Shown in pieces: positions 18,486-28,815 of a DNA stretch of 64,000 nucleotides. The notes under the pieces are model-generated. The model did not search any database. It saw nothing but the letters and a program-made list of their open reading frames with translations, and had not been told where the DNA came from. Source of the stretch: Saccharomycopsis crataegensis (taxonomy: Eukaryota > Ascomycota > Saccharomycetes > Ascoideales > Saccharomycopsidaceae); the NCBI RefSeq assembly GCF_037102585.1, contig NW_027043829.1, forward strand, positions 2,542,001-2,606,000. Direction: 5' to 3'. The first letter of the stretch is position 1, and each line of letters opens with the position of its first letter. The position numbers and the translations under genes were made by a program.

Positions 18486-21400
18486 TCAATATTCAAACTT
18501 ATCCCCTCTATGAATGAAATCCTGCTCTTCGAGACTGGTCAAATAATCATTCCAATTATCATCGCCCTTCTTCAAGCATTGGAAATCACCAACCAAAACC
18601 AACCCATATCTCGCTCTGGTTAACGCCACATTCATTCTTCTCTGATCTCTGACAAACCCAACAGTGCCTTGCTCATTGGACCTAACACAAGAGAAAACAA
18701 TAAAATCCTTTTCTCTACCTTGGAAAGCGTCAATTGAAGCAATCATCATACCCGAAACTTTGTTCACAGTGATATTTTTGCCATCAGAGAAAATATCGTC
18801 TTTATCCACTTCTTGTTCAATTTCCTCATTATGGGGATTCAACAATTCATCTCCTTGGATCCATTCAGACAATACATCTCTTTGGGCCCTGTACGGAGTA
18901 ATCACACCAATCTCGTCCTTTGGAACGTTCTTTTCAAGCACAAGAGTTCTCAACACTTCAAGCACTCTCATGGCTTCCCCAGTGTTTTGATAAGAATAAC
19001 CAGCAGATTTTTGGAAACGTTGAATACCTCTTTGCTTCTGGTGGTTTCTCACAGTGCTTTCTGGAGCCTTACCTTCCGTGTCCCAGAGCAAAAGTGGTTT
19101 TGCAATTCCTTCCTTGGTACGGGCCTCCACAGTAAGACCATCACTAAGCAAATCATTATAGAATCTTTTTCTTGGGAAAGCAGAAATGTATGGGTGCATA
19201 CGGTATTGAACATTCAACATATGGGCGTCTCTGTAAGTTCCATTCTTAATGACTCTTTCAAATAATGAAAGCTCAAGATTACTAACCTTAGAAAAAGAAC
19301 TCAATTGGTTTTGATCACCAACAAAAACAAATTTCTTTACTCCAGGCATCGATAATGGAATGAGAGTGGTTGGCTCCGAAGATTGTGTAGCTTCATCCAT
19401 AATAATAACTGGCATTTTGGCAACGCTCTTAAGTTGGGCACAGCCAGCCACCACAGTGGTAGTGAAAATCACCTTGGAGTTAGCAACAAGTTTCTCAGAA
19501 GCTCTAGCTTGACTGGAAACAAGTTTCTTGAATTGGTTTTGTGAAACATGCAGACCATATCCAGTTCTTAAAGCCTTTTTCACAGCTTTCATGTCATCAG
19601 AGATAATTTGGTCAGTTTTATAATGAAGGGTAATTTTACCCAACAAATGGTCCTCCGGATATTCCTTCTCTTTCTCAGCAGAAACAATACGCAACAAAGA
19701 ATTTCCATACTTGTCGAGTAATTTCTCGGCAATATTATCAATCGCAATATTGGAAGCAGCCACCACAAGGATCGGGAAAGTATGGTAGTTTTCAAGAAGC
19801 TGAAGGATGATTTCCACAATAGTAGAGGTTTTACCCGTACCTGGAGGACCTTGTAAAACTGTGATGGAATTATTTAAAGTCGATTGAATGGCTTTCTTTT
19901 GAGAATCATTGAACTCTTTAGTGTAGTTAACATGGTTGGCAAATTTGATTTGCTTTATTGGTGTCTTCCCTAAGACCATTTTTATGAATTCAGGATTATT
20001 TAAATTGGACATTGCAAACATAATTCTCGTGGCGGTGGCACTACATGGCAAGATATTTAAGTTGGAAAAATCTTTCAAATAGGTTGGCAAAGGTTCATTA
20101 CTCCATGGGTAAAGTTTAATATTCAATATGATAATCTTCTCATTATAATTCTTAGATTTCTTGACCGTATTCCCATCAACATAACCATACCAAAGCTTAT
20201 CAAGCCCATCGTTCAAAATAAAGCCTTGATTCATACTAAAAGGAGACTTTCTAACCGCCTGCATCTTCTTACTAAGTCTGGTATCCATTTCTTCTTTATA
20301 ACTGAAAACAGGAGAGTAGCCACGATTTGGGTCTTTTGTCCACCACTCAATATAAAACTTCTCAATCGGATTGTTTTCGTATAATTCTTCCAAATAAAGG
20401 GAGTAACACATTTCTCGGAAATATTCATCCATAGAATCATAGCTGAGATTGGTGGATTTTTTAGAAACATAGTCAACGAGCGCTTCAAGATTTGTAGAAA
20501 TAGATTCTGGGTTAATGATTGTGTCATCTTTACTAAAGTCTTTCCTACTATTCTTTTTTGGCTTGTCTTTACTTTTGTCATTTGATTTGGTGGTTTTTGA
20601 ATCGTTCCCATTTTTTTGCTTCCCAGTCTTTACACTCTTTTTACCAAACTTCCCAGATTGATCTTTTTCTGATTTTTCGATCGCTTTATCATTAGATTTA
20701 GCATTCTTTGGCTTATCATTTTTTGGTTTAGAGCTCTTTGATTTGTCAATTAAAAGCTTATCATCTTTTGGATCAGTATCTTTTGGTTTACCATCCTTTA
20801 CGCCTTGTTTAGATTGTTTTGCTTGCTTATCAGCCTTAGATTTTGATTCCTTCTTTTCAGAATCACTTTTCACACTTTTTCCAGTTTTCTGACCATCACC
20901 ATTTCCAGCTTCGGACTTTTCTGTCTCAGTATTGGCAGCAAGTTTCTTTGGTTTCTTGTTTGGTTTACTGTTTTTAGGTTTCGGGTCATTCTTGACACTG
21001 TTTTTGGCGCCTTTCAGTTTTCCGCTGCTTGACTTCAGGTTAGAATTTGGAGCGCTTGAATCACCTGTATTGATGATGATATTATCAGGAATTTTCAGGG
21101 AAACGATCCTATTCTCTTTAATGATTTCCATTGGATTACTATCATTGGTCTTCCTACCAGTATCATTACTATTTCTAGCACCACCGTCATTTCTGAAACT
21201 TGCTCTTGAGCCACCCCTAGAATTGTCCTTAGCACCACCTCTTCCCCTTCCGCGCCCCCTTCCCCTCCCTCTCCCTCTTCCCCTTCCTCTGCCACCACCT
21301 CTTCTCCCTCCTCTACCACCAGCCCCTCTTCCAACCTTTCTACGTCTTCCACGACCTTTGAAAGAGCCCTTCTTCACATTTTTTTCTCTGGGTATTCCTA

Positions 21401-21869
21401 AAAATTCGTATAAAAACCCTTCATCTTCTTCACTGATGAATTTTAATCCCGAAATATCATCGTAGCCACTTTTACAAGCGTTACAGACAATGTAATCATT
21501 TGCTAATGGGTATTCCTTGTTGTTCAGGATCACAAAGTTTAAATTTTCGTCACTGCCACAATCAAAACACTCCATATCACGGACTTTGACATACTGGGGA
21601 TATTTCTTAAGGATAGAGCCGTTGGCCATGGTATGTTGAATGACAGGCTTATCTTGTTCCTTGCTGAAACACAGCTCACAAAACATCGACATATCCGATC
21701 CCCCATACCTCACAATTATGAGCTGATGAATATTGGTATCATGACACTGTTCACAATCAAGGGTTTCCAGCCTATACAATAGAGACTTGTGACGGGTTTG
21801 GGAGATATGCTTCAGCATTTCTGCCTCATTGAGAACGACTTGACATGTTTGACAAGTAAATTCTGGCAT
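18486..21869 (-). CDS. ECM32: Upf1-like superfamily I helicase Ecm32 (Mtt1/Hel1)
   Basis: Ecm32 is a 5'-to-3' DNA/RNA helicase of the Upf1 family, linked in Saccharomyces to translation termination. The N-terminus FTCQTC...HISQTRHK is a zinc-finger-like unit matching Ecm32 (FQCRTC...LSSTRHK), followed by more CxxC pairs (CEQCHD, CELCF, CFDCG, CNAC). Residues about 165-230 are an Arg/Gly-rich tract with repeated GRG. Residues about 235-480 are a Lys/Ser/Asn-rich linker. The helicase core has Walker A GPPGTGKTS (about residue 675), AASNIAIDNIAEKLL, DEATQSSEPTT, VGDQNQLSSF, QYRMHP, VITPYRAQRD and RMNVALTRARYGLVLVGD. Length is 1127 residues, against 1121 in Saccharomyces. The ATG at 21869 gives the conserved N-terminus. 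It is intact and divergent from QDR3. Confidence 0.96.
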   Translation of the reverse strand: MPEFTCQTCQVVLNEAEMLKHISQTRHKSLLYRLETLDCEQCHDTNIHQLIIVRYGGSDMSMFCELCFSKEQDKPVIQHTMANGSILKKYPQYVKVRDMECFDCGSDENLNFVILNNKEYPLANDYIVCNACKSGYDDISGLKFISEEDEGFLYEFLGIPREKNVKKGSFKGRGRRRKVGRGAGGRGGRRGGGRGRGRGRGRGRGRGRGRGGAKDNSRGGSRASFRNDGGARNSNDTGRKTNDSNPMEIIKENRIVSLKIPDNIIINTGDSSAPNSNLKSSSGKLKGAKNSVKNDPKPKNSKPNKKPKKLAANTETEKSEAGNGDGQKTGKSVKSDSEKKESKSKADKQAKQSKQGVKDGKPKDTDPKDDKLLIDKSKSSKPKNDKPKNAKSNDKAIEKSEKDQSGKFGKKSVKTGKQKNGNDSKTTKSNDKSKDKPKKNSRKDFSKDDTIINPESISTNLEALVDYVSKKSTNLSYDSMDEYFREMCYSLYLEELYENNPIEKFYIEWWTKDPNRGYSPVFSYKEEMDTRLSKKMQAVRKSPFSMNQGFILNDGLDKLWYGYVDGNTVKKSKNYNEKIIILNIKLYPWSNEPLPTYLKDFSNLNILPCSATATRIMFAMSNLNNPEFIKMVLGKTPIKQIKFANHVNYTKEFNDSQKKAIQSTLNNSITVLQGPPGTGKTSTIVEIILQLLENYHTFPILVVAASNIAIDNIAEKLLDKYGNSLLRIVSAEKEKEYPEDHLLGKITLHYKTDQIISDDMKAVKKALRTGYGLHVSQNQFKKLVSSQARASEKLVANSKVIFTTTVVAGCAQLKSVAKMPVIIMDEATQSSEPTTLIPLSMPGVKKFVFVGDQNQLSSFSKVSNLELSLFERVIKNGTYRDAHMLNVQYRMHPYISAFPRKRFYNDLLSDGLTVEARTKEGIAKPLLLWDTEGKAPESTVRNHQKQRGIQRFQKSAGYSYQNTGEAMRVLEVLRTLVLEKNVPKDEIGVITPYRAQRDVLSEWIQGDELLNPHNEEIEQEVDKDDIFSDGKNITVNKVSGMMIASIDAFQGREKDFIVFSCVRSNEQGTVGFVRDQRRMNVALTRARYGLVLVGDFQCLKKGDDNWNDYLTSLEEQDFIHRGDKFEY

Positions 21870-23028
21870 ATTTGATGAGAAAAATTCCTAATATTGAATT
21901 GTGTCTATTTTGAATGGAAGAAACAATACAAATTATGACAGAAAACAACGCTGCTCAGAATAATTAAACAAGAGAAGTCAAAATAAGACACATCGAAGCT
22001 GCCAATGCTTCCTATTTTTTTTTCAACAAAATCAAATCATCATGATCGGGGATCAAAACCCATGATGTGATGTTATGCATTGATATGTAAAAATGATGTG
22101 ACCATACCAGAGGCATGTCAATTTTTTACAATATACAATATATTATACAACGACAAAGATCGAAAAATTACAATAAATCCCGTTAGCTCAGTATCTAAAT
22201 ACATCCTAGGTGCACTTAGAAACCACATGGGATAGGGGTGACGGGTTCTTCCATCTTTCTCAGACTAAAAAAAGTCTGCTTTTTCTCACTCAAAGTTACT
22301 TTGTTTTAAGTTGTGGATGAAGCTCTCACCCAGGGACCTGATTCTTACTAGAAGCTACTTTGTTTTCACTGAAAGTTAGGTGGTTATCACCGATTGACGC
22401 GTCTTAAAATTTTAACCGGCATGCTTTTGTTTCAAAGGTTATAAATCTCTTATCCAAAAGATGTCAAGAATAATTTGGAATACCAGAAATTCACTCTGCT
22501 AGTAAGAGATTCATTCCAGTGGGATGGTCCAAGACAGCGAAGAGCTCGGTTCAAAACCTGGGTTATCTGTGTGAAGACTGTACAATAAGAATGCACTTCA
22601 TCTTAAAAGCCCAAGAAGTGATGAAAACAGAAAGGACGTGCAACACGTATTTGACATGAGAAAAAAAAGGGTCAATTATATACAACATATACAACAAGAA
22701 AGTGCTCACACGCGGATTTTAAATATGTTTAAACTCCGACCACAGCAGTGGAAAATCTCCGTGGCAGGGTGACCTCCCCTACCACCTCCAAAAAACTGTG
22801 CACACCAACAATAGGAAGCATGCTTCCGGAAGTGCAGAAAAAGGGAATTCTTTCTTTTACTTGGAAAGTTAAGCTCCATTTTTTGGTTAAACAATCTGTC
22901 GCACAGGGAACAGCCTTACTTTTGCCTTTTAGGGAGTATCGAATGCCGGTAATTTGGAGTTTGACATAAAGAATCACCCCATAACTGGAACCTTCAATAA
23001 TATTTCTATCATAATCTGCTAGTTAACC
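21870..23028. other. Divergent intergenic region, ECM32/QDR3
   Basis: About 1.16 kb between divergent starts. CAGACT-AAAAAA-AGTCTG (about 22260-22277) can form a short hairpin, and TACTTTGTTTT occurs twice (near 22307 and 22357). Open frames near 22700-22977 have no family support. A long promoter is usual for yeast drug-transporter genes. Confidence 0.5.
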
Positions 23029-25047
23029 ATGTCAAAAGATCAATCCGGTGCCGATTCCATTTCCTCCTCAGTGCGTGATGTTGGCCAAAATCAACCAAAG
23101 CCATTAGAACCCAGATTGTCCCAGGAAGATGAAGAACAAGCCAAGAATGCCAATACTCTTAAAAGGGAGCGACTTGCCAAGACTTTGAGCTCTACCTCCA
23201 TTTCGCAGATCGTGCCAAAGGATGAACGTAGGGGCCTTCTATCAAGCATGTGTTTAATACCCGAGTATCAAGATGCTCGTAACTATCCTGACAGAATGAA
23301 AAAATCATTGGTATTGATCATCGCGACCGCTGCGGTTATTGGTCCCATGGGGACTTCCATCATTTTCCCCGTCATTGATGATCTTACTGATGTGCTTCAC
23401 ACCAACACCAAAATCGTCAATGTATCTGTGGGTATTTATCTTTTATCCATGGGGATCTTCCCAATTTGGTGGTCCTCCATTAGTGAACGTATTGGTCGTC
23501 GAACGGTATACATTATCTCTTTCTCGTTCCTTTTCTGCTTTTGCATTGGTGCGGCATTGACCCCCAACATCGAAGCATTCATTGTATTTCGAATGCTCAT
23601 GGGAGCCTCGTCTTCTAGTGTGCAGAGCATCGGCTCTGGTGGTATCAATGATTTATACAGAAGCCAAGAATTGGGGAAGGCCATGAGTTTGTTTTATTTG
23701 GGTACTTTGGTGGCACCTTTCATCAGTCCAATTATTGGTGGTGCTATCGGTAGTAAATGGGGATTTCGTGGAACTTGTTGGTTCATGGTAATATTTGCCG
23801 GGTGCTTGTGGTTTCTTATAGTATTATGTTTACCAGAAACTCTTAGAAGACAAGAAAGTGCCGAAGCAATTGCCAAGTACCTTAGTCAGCTTAATGAAGA
23901 TACCAAAAGATTTAATCAAGAGCAACAAGGTCAAGTGGATGATGAACGCAAAATCCAAAACTCTACTCCTATTAGTGATATAAATCATAATAATAATATA
24001 GATAATATTAATAAAGATGGGGATAATAATAATAATGAGAAAGATCCCGATGAAACTAGTTCTGAAGATACACCCCAATTCTTTGATGCAGATGACGTGA
24101 GAAGTATTGCTACAAACCTTTCCCGGAATAATATAGATGAAATCAGAGAAGCGATTTCCAGAGTTTCTTCTCATCCAGCAGTAGCAGCTGAAGGTTTGCC
24201 CCTATCAAGAATCAATACAGTGGATAGAGTGCAGGCTGCACAGCTTGAAAGAACGAATTTGGAAAAAGTAGTAACTGAGCTCTCAAAATTGAAATCTAAC
24301 AGCTCTGTTCAGCCCTCAGGCTGGCCACATTATCGCCATATCCTCTATATTTATCTAATTAAGCCCACAAAATCTGTGGTGTTTTTACGCTACCCACCGG
24401 TGCTTCTCATGCTTATTTACTCGGCTATTTCATTTATGTGCCTTTACTTTGTCAACATTAGTATCACATACCAATATTCTAGAGCACCATACAACTTCTC
24501 CACCATAATTGTCGGGCTTTGTTATATTCCGAACTCTACAAGCTACATTCTCACTTCACTTTTCAGTGGAAGATGGATCGACAAGCTTTTACAAAACTTT
24601 GAAAAAAAACATGGGTTTTTGTCTCCAGAGGCTAGAATATCCTGGAATTGTTATATTGCTGCCATCATTCTCCCACTATCGTTGCTCATATCGGGTTGGT
24701 GTTGGGATAAGAAGACGTTTTGGATCATTCCTATGGTGGGTACTTTTATTTGGGGTGCCGGCAGTTTGTTAGTGATTAATACTACGGTGACTTATGTCGT
24801 GGATTCTTTACCAGGAAGAGGGGCCACAGGTGTGGCATTGAACAATTTATTAAGACAGCTTTTGGCGACTCTTGCATGTTTTGTTCAGGAACCATTAACT
24901 GTGGCACTAGGTCCTGGTGTATTATACTCGATCCTTGCGGGGATTTTGTTTGTGTCTGGCAGTACGTTATTAATTGTCAAGCGTTATAGCTCTCAATGGA
25001 GGGAGAATTACGATTTGCAAAAGTTGTACGATATCGTTGATTCATAG
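23029..25047 (+). CDS. QDR3: Major facilitator multidrug/polyamine transporter Qdr3
   Basis: A 672-residue DHA1-family proton antiporter of the plasma membrane. It matches Saccharomyces Qdr3 along its length. The pre-membrane block RRGLLSSMCLIPEYQDARNYP is followed by IGPMGTSIIFPVI, WWSSISERIGRRTVY (family motif A), SSSSVQSIGSGGINDLY (motif C region is nearby), the second-half start YPPVLLMLIYSAISF, YSRAPYNF, YIPNS, SPEARISWN, VDSLPGRGATGVALNNLLRQ and the C-terminus WRENYDLQKLYDIVDS. Twelve spans fit, with a long central cytosolic loop (about residues 280-440) that contains an Asn/Asp-rich stretch. The first ATG at 23029 is used. In Saccharomyces Qdr3 exports polyamines and drugs such as quinidine; the substrate here is inferred. 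Confidence 0.94.
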   Translation: MSKDQSGADSISSSVRDVGQNQPKPLEPRLSQEDEEQAKNANTLKRERLAKTLSSTSISQIVPKDERRGLLSSMCLIPEYQDARNYPDRMKKSLVLIIATAAVIGPMGTSIIFPVIDDLTDVLHTNTKIVNVSVGIYLLSMGIFPIWWSSISERIGRRTVYIISFSFLFCFCIGAALTPNIEAFIVFRMLMGASSSSVQSIGSGGINDLYRSQELGKAMSLFYLGTLVAPFISPIIGGAIGSKWGFRGTCWFMVIFAGCLWFLIVLCLPETLRRQESAEAIAKYLSQLNEDTKRFNQEQQGQVDDERKIQNSTPISDINHNNNIDNINKDGDNNNNEKDPDETSSEDTPQFFDADDVRSIATNLSRNNIDEIREAISRVSSHPAVAAEGLPLSRINTVDRVQAAQLERTNLEKVVTELSKLKSNSSVQPSGWPHYRHILYIYLIKPTKSVVFLRYPPVLLMLIYSAISFMCLYFVNISITYQYSRAPYNFSTIIVGLCYIPNSTSYILTSLFSGRWIDKLLQNFEKKHGFLSPEARISWNCYIAAIILPLSLLISGWCWDKKTFWIIPMVGTFIWGAGSLLVINTTVTYVVDSLPGRGATGVALNNLLRQLLATLACFVQEPLTVALGPGVLYSILAGILFVSGSTLLIVKRYSSQWRENYDLQKLYDIVDS

Positions 25048-25270
25048 TTTGTTTTTCATATTCACAATATAAAGAAATATTACAATACTTAACTTTTCAA
25101 AGTAGAACTAAATTGAACATTATACACAGGGTTACCTCGTTAATCCTTGAGCAAATAAATTAACACATGGGTTTGAAAAGGACCGAACAAAAAAGATGAT
25201 AAAAGCAATACAATTATGAAAAGCAGTCAGCACGCTGGTTCACCTCAAATATTTATACTGCAAAAATTGA

Positions 25271-26149
25271 TCAAAATAAATTCTTGCTAATGAGCAAGTC
25301 CTCAGATGCCTTAATATACTTAGAGGCATATTCTGGAGTGAATCCCTTTGATGGATAAAGTGACTCACCATTTTTGTTAAAAATTCCACCATTAAGCCCT
25401 TCTAACTCCTTAGCAATTAACAATGGAGAAATACCCAGTGCATATTGTTCAGGGGTATGAGTGAACCATCCAATTAAACCTTCCATGATTTTGGATGTCC
25501 AAGAGCCTTCACCAAAAAGATTATTCCTAATGTTTGTCTTCACTAGACCAGGGTTTAATCCGTAGAAATGAACATTCTTGTACTTTGAAACACTGTCGTA
25601 GACTAAGGCTTCGTTACCAGCAACAGTATTCATGTGAGTCTTCATGGAACCATAACTCTTTTCAGAATTGAGGTCATCAATGTTCCCCAATTGGTTGCTA
25701 CCTGGGTAGGCCATGATGAAGACTCTTGGAATGAATCCATAAAAATTCTCCTTTGAGTGCATTCTTGGAACAAGCTCAGGAACCATGACCATGCGATTCA
25801 AGAAACTTACTGCCATATCACGTTCCAAGCCTTCACTGGTCTCTTGTCTCTTTGAGGCAGCAAAGATCCCCGTTGTGAATACAAGAATATGTGTTGAGGA
25901 AACATCCAATTCTCGAGCAACCTTTCGAGATTCATTAATAGAGCTCAAATCAGCCCTAACAAACTTGATATTTTTTTGTTTTTCGTCTCTAAAAGTTTGG
26001 CCGACAACCGTAACATTTGCCCCAGCATCAGCAAAAGATCTGCTAATGGCTCTACCTAGACCGCCAGTACCTCCTACCACGGTGATGTTAAGATCGCCGA
26101 GGTTGGCTAATTTCTTCGGGATCCAGGAAAAAGTTTTATCAATTCTCAT
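25271..26149 (-). CDS. Short-chain dehydrogenase, orthologue of YKL107W
   Basis: A 292-residue SDR. The dinucleotide-binding loop is GGTGGLGRAI (residues 26-35), followed by TVVGQTFRDE and FVRADLS. The catalytic YxxxK is YGSMK (166-170), then THMNTVAGNEALV and the substrate-side GLNPGLVKTNIRNNL. Order and wording match Saccharomyces YKL107W, described as an aldehyde reductase acting on acetaldehyde and similar compounds. In that protein the lysine position of YxxxK looks substituted as I recall it, whereas here the motif is complete. There is no signal peptide or membrane span. Start is the first ATG at 26149. It is convergent with QDR3 and divergent from VRP1. The reaction is inferred from the orthologue. 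Confidence 0.88.
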   Translation of the reverse strand: MRIDKTFSWIPKKLANLGDLNITVVGGTGGLGRAISRSFADAGANVTVVGQTFRDEKQKNIKFVRADLSSINESRKVARELDVSSTHILVFTTGIFAASKRQETSEGLERDMAVSFLNRMVMVPELVPRMHSKENFYGFIPRVFIMAYPGSNQLGNIDDLNSEKSYGSMKTHMNTVAGNEALVYDSVSKYKNVHFYGLNPGLVKTNIRNNLFGEGSWTSKIMEGLIGWFTHTPEQYALGISPLLIAKELEGLNGGIFNKNGESLYPSKGFTPEYASKYIKASEDLLISKNLF

Positions 26150-26559
26150 TATTATTAATCATTTGACAATAATCGAAATTTGGTTTTTCTGGTGTTTTTT
26201 CAGGAAATCTGTTATTTATATAGGTTGCTGGCAGATTACTAATGACCTGCAGCAAACTTTGACGGGAAGATAGAGCTACTCCCCGTACCCACCCTTTAAC
26301 GCCACTTTCAACTATTTACAATCTGTCAAGCTCAGAATCTTCTATTTTTACATGCTATTTAATAACAGACTGCTTGCCATCGACTATTCTTGATGTGATT
26401 GATGTGTGTGTGTATGTGCCCTTCCGTAACAAAGTGACGGATCAATATCAGCCAGGGTAACTTTTATTTCACGTTCTCTCAGAAAAACAGCCATCATCAA
26501 ACAATTTGTGCTGCTGTGGTGTTACGCTCTTGTTGTCAAAAGGAAGCATCTCACGCACA
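26150..26559. other. Divergent intergenic region, YKL107W-like/VRP1
   Basis: About 410 bases. A TG-rich stretch lies at about 26395-26420. I checked it for an upstream VRP1 exon that could supply a WH2 motif and saw none. Confidence 0.5.
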
Positions 26560-28815
26560 ATGAGTTTCTTCAAGAAGCACTCGAAATCACACAATCCTCC
26601 GCTGAATGGAGCAACTTCTGCTCCTCCTCCTCCGCCGCCGCCTCCACCACCTCCAAGTGGAGCAGCAGCTCCACCACCACCACCACCACCGCCTCCACCT
26701 GCAATGGGTGGTGCGCTATCAGGATCATCATCGAAAAAGGCTTCATCGAAGCCATCAGGAGGCGGAGGTGCTCTTCCTTTCTTAGAGCAGATCAATGCTA
26801 GAAGAAGAGAAGATTTCGTGGTTGAGAAAGTCGATAAAAACTTTAGTGCTGCCGGATCCACAGGTTCGCAGGCTGGATCTTCATCTCTGTCAGCTCCTAA
26901 AGTACCAATGTCAGCTCCTAAAGTTCCCAGTGCCCCACCATTGCATAAGTTCGCTCCCAAATCACCTGGAAACTTTGCTCCCCCAGTACCAATGCCAGGA
27001 ATGATGATGCCAGCAGCTCCGAAACTTCCAAACGCTGCTCCTCCTCCGATGCATTCAGCCCCACCTCTTCCTACAATGGGAGCTCCTCCAGCACCACCAT
27101 TACCTACACTGAATGCTCCTCCACCAGCACCACCTCTTCCTACACTGAGTGCTCCTCCAGCACCACCATTACCTACAATAGGAGCTCCTCCACCAGCACC
27201 ACCATTGCCTACACTGGGAGCTCCTCCACCAGCACCACCGCTACCTGTGATGGGTGGACCCCCACCACCAGCACCACCGCTACCTATGATGGGTGGACCC
27301 CCACCACCAGCACCACCATTGCCAGCTTCAGGGGGTCCTGCAAATTCTCTGGCACCACCACCACCGCCACCTCCGGCAGGATTATTTGGTGCCCCAATGA
27401 AATCTGCTAACTCAAACAAACCTTCAAATGCTCCTTCACCAGCTTCAGGAGGAGCTCTACCATTCCTTGAACAGATCAATGCTAGAAGAAGAAACGATTT
27501 TGTGGTTGGTGGATTCGAAAATAACTCTAGTGCAGCTAGACCGGAACCCGTCAAAGCTGAACCACGGAAAACTAATGCGTCACGCCCCCAACCGGCTTCA
27601 CCAGCTGCCGGAGGAGGTCTTCCATTCCTTGAACAGATCAATGCCAGAAGAAGAAATGATTTTGTGGTTGATAAGGTCGACAATACCTTTAGTGCTGCTG
27701 ACACCGTCGGATCAGAAACCATCAAGGCCGAACCCATCAAAGCTGAACCACCGAAACAGAGTGCACCATCTCCCAAACCACCTCTTGATGCTCAATTTCC
27801 ATTTTTGGCAGATATTGCTAACCGAAGAAACAATCTCGGGAAATCTAAGAAACCAATCTCAGCGTCGCCCGCTTTATCAGGTGCTCCAGCAATTCCAGTT
27901 GCACATTCTCCTCAATTACCAAAAGTTAATGCAGCATCCCCTCCAGCACCTAATCTTCCAGGAGGATTTGGGTCTATTCCAAAGACTAGACCAACAAAGA
28001 CAACAGGACCACATTCACCTGCAGTAGCCCCGCCACCGATTCCATCATTCAGCGCCCCTCCATTACCAAACACATCAAGCCCATCAATTCCACAAGCAAA
28101 GGCCCCACAATTACCTAAAAACACTAGTTCTCACAATGCACCTTCTTTACCAACGGTTTCTAGTCCTCCAATCCCATCCTTCAGTGCTCCTCCATTACCT
28201 AATGTTTCATCTCCACCAATTCCAGTGAATAAGGCTCCAGAGCTACCTAAAATGGCTAGCCCATCTATTCCAGCGTTTAGCGCTCCCCCACTTCCTAAGG
28301 CTGCCAGCCCATCAATTCCAGCGGCCCCAAGTTTTTCGATCCCAACTAATTCATTACCAGTCCCACAATTGAGAAATAACAATAGCAGTGGTAGCGATAT
28401 TTCTCCATCTTCTTCATTTTCTAACCTTTCCGATAGTGGTTATGAAACACCAGAGAAACATGCACCACCACCACCGCCGGTGGCTCAAGCACCATCGACC
28501 ACCGTTCCAGCTGCCAATAAAAAGTTTGGACGTATCTCGGCATTTGGACGTTCAAATGAACATTCATCACTTTTCGCTTCGGATTCTAGTACCGATGGAA
28601 ATGGATCAGGCAAGTTTATGGATTCATCGATTTATACTATTGGACAAACGAATGGGAATTTCAACCAAACCGAAAAAATCACTATCAATGATTCTAGATT
28701 CAAGTTTGCGAATTCCAGAGATATTCCTAAACCTCGGAAATTCAGTAATAAGGAGAAGTTATATCCTAGCGGGAGGGGTACTTCTGTGCCTTTAAATTTG
28801 AGTTGGTATACGTAA
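26560..28815 (+). CDS. VRP1: Verprolin, WASP-interacting actin regulator
   Basis: Vrp1 (WIP family) binds Las17/WASP, type I myosin and actin at endocytic patches. The 751-residue product is proline-rich throughout, with poly-Pro runs near residues 25-47. A repeat array of PPLPTLGAPP units lies at about residues 165-265. Four LPFLEQINARR-like motifs lie near residues 72, 298, 352 and 411, comparable to LPFLAEINARR of Saccharomyces Vrp1. The WASP-binding C-terminus is clear: YTIGQTNG, ITINDSRFKFAN, IPKPRKF and KLYPSGRGTSVPLNLSWYT. The start MSFFKKHSKSHN (ATG at 26560) replaces the upstream frame, which lacks ATG. I cannot find the usual N-terminal WH2 motif with its LKK core, which is odd for a verprolin. 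Confidence 0.93.
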   Translation: MSFFKKHSKSHNPPLNGATSAPPPPPPPPPPPSGAAAPPPPPPPPPPAMGGALSGSSSKKASSKPSGGGGALPFLEQINARRREDFVVEKVDKNFSAAGSTGSQAGSSSLSAPKVPMSAPKVPSAPPLHKFAPKSPGNFAPPVPMPGMMMPAAPKLPNAAPPPMHSAPPLPTMGAPPAPPLPTLNAPPPAPPLPTLSAPPAPPLPTIGAPPPAPPLPTLGAPPPAPPLPVMGGPPPPAPPLPMMGGPPPPAPPLPASGGPANSLAPPPPPPPAGLFGAPMKSANSNKPSNAPSPASGGALPFLEQINARRRNDFVVGGFENNSSAARPEPVKAEPRKTNASRPQPASPAAGGGLPFLEQINARRRNDFVVDKVDNTFSAADTVGSETIKAEPIKAEPPKQSAPSPKPPLDAQFPFLADIANRRNNLGKSKKPISASPALSGAPAIPVAHSPQLPKVNAASPPAPNLPGGFGSIPKTRPTKTTGPHSPAVAPPPIPSFSAPPLPNTSSPSIPQAKAPQLPKNTSSHNAPSLPTVSSPPIPSFSAPPLPNVSSPPIPVNKAPELPKMASPSIPAFSAPPLPKAASPSIPAAPSFSIPTNSLPVPQLRNNNSSGSDISPSSSFSNLSDSGYETPEKHAPPPPPVAQAPSTTVPAANKKFGRISAFGRSNEHSSLFASDSSTDGNGSGKFMDSSIYTIGQTNGNFNQTEKITINDSRFKFANSRDIPKPRKFSNKEKLYPSGRGTSVPLNLSWYT
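27070..27330 (+). repeat. Proline-rich coding repeats in VRP1
   Basis: About eight units of roughly 30-36 bp encode PPLPTxxAPP or PPLPxMGGPPPP. Two units containing CCTATGATGGGTGGACCC-type sequence are nearly identical, pointing to recent copying within the gene. Confidence 0.7.

Noticed and set aside
20932-21465. 177-codon plus-strand frame over ECM32
   Set aside because: It is the antisense of the Arg/Gly-rich tract and gives a Pro/Leu repeat.
25785-26273. 162-codon plus-strand frame over the YKL107W-like gene
   Set aside because: It is the antisense of a well-supported reductase and matches nothing.
26469-27776. 435-codon minus-strand Gly/Ala-rich frame over VRP1
   Set aside because: It is the reverse complement of proline-rich coding repeats.
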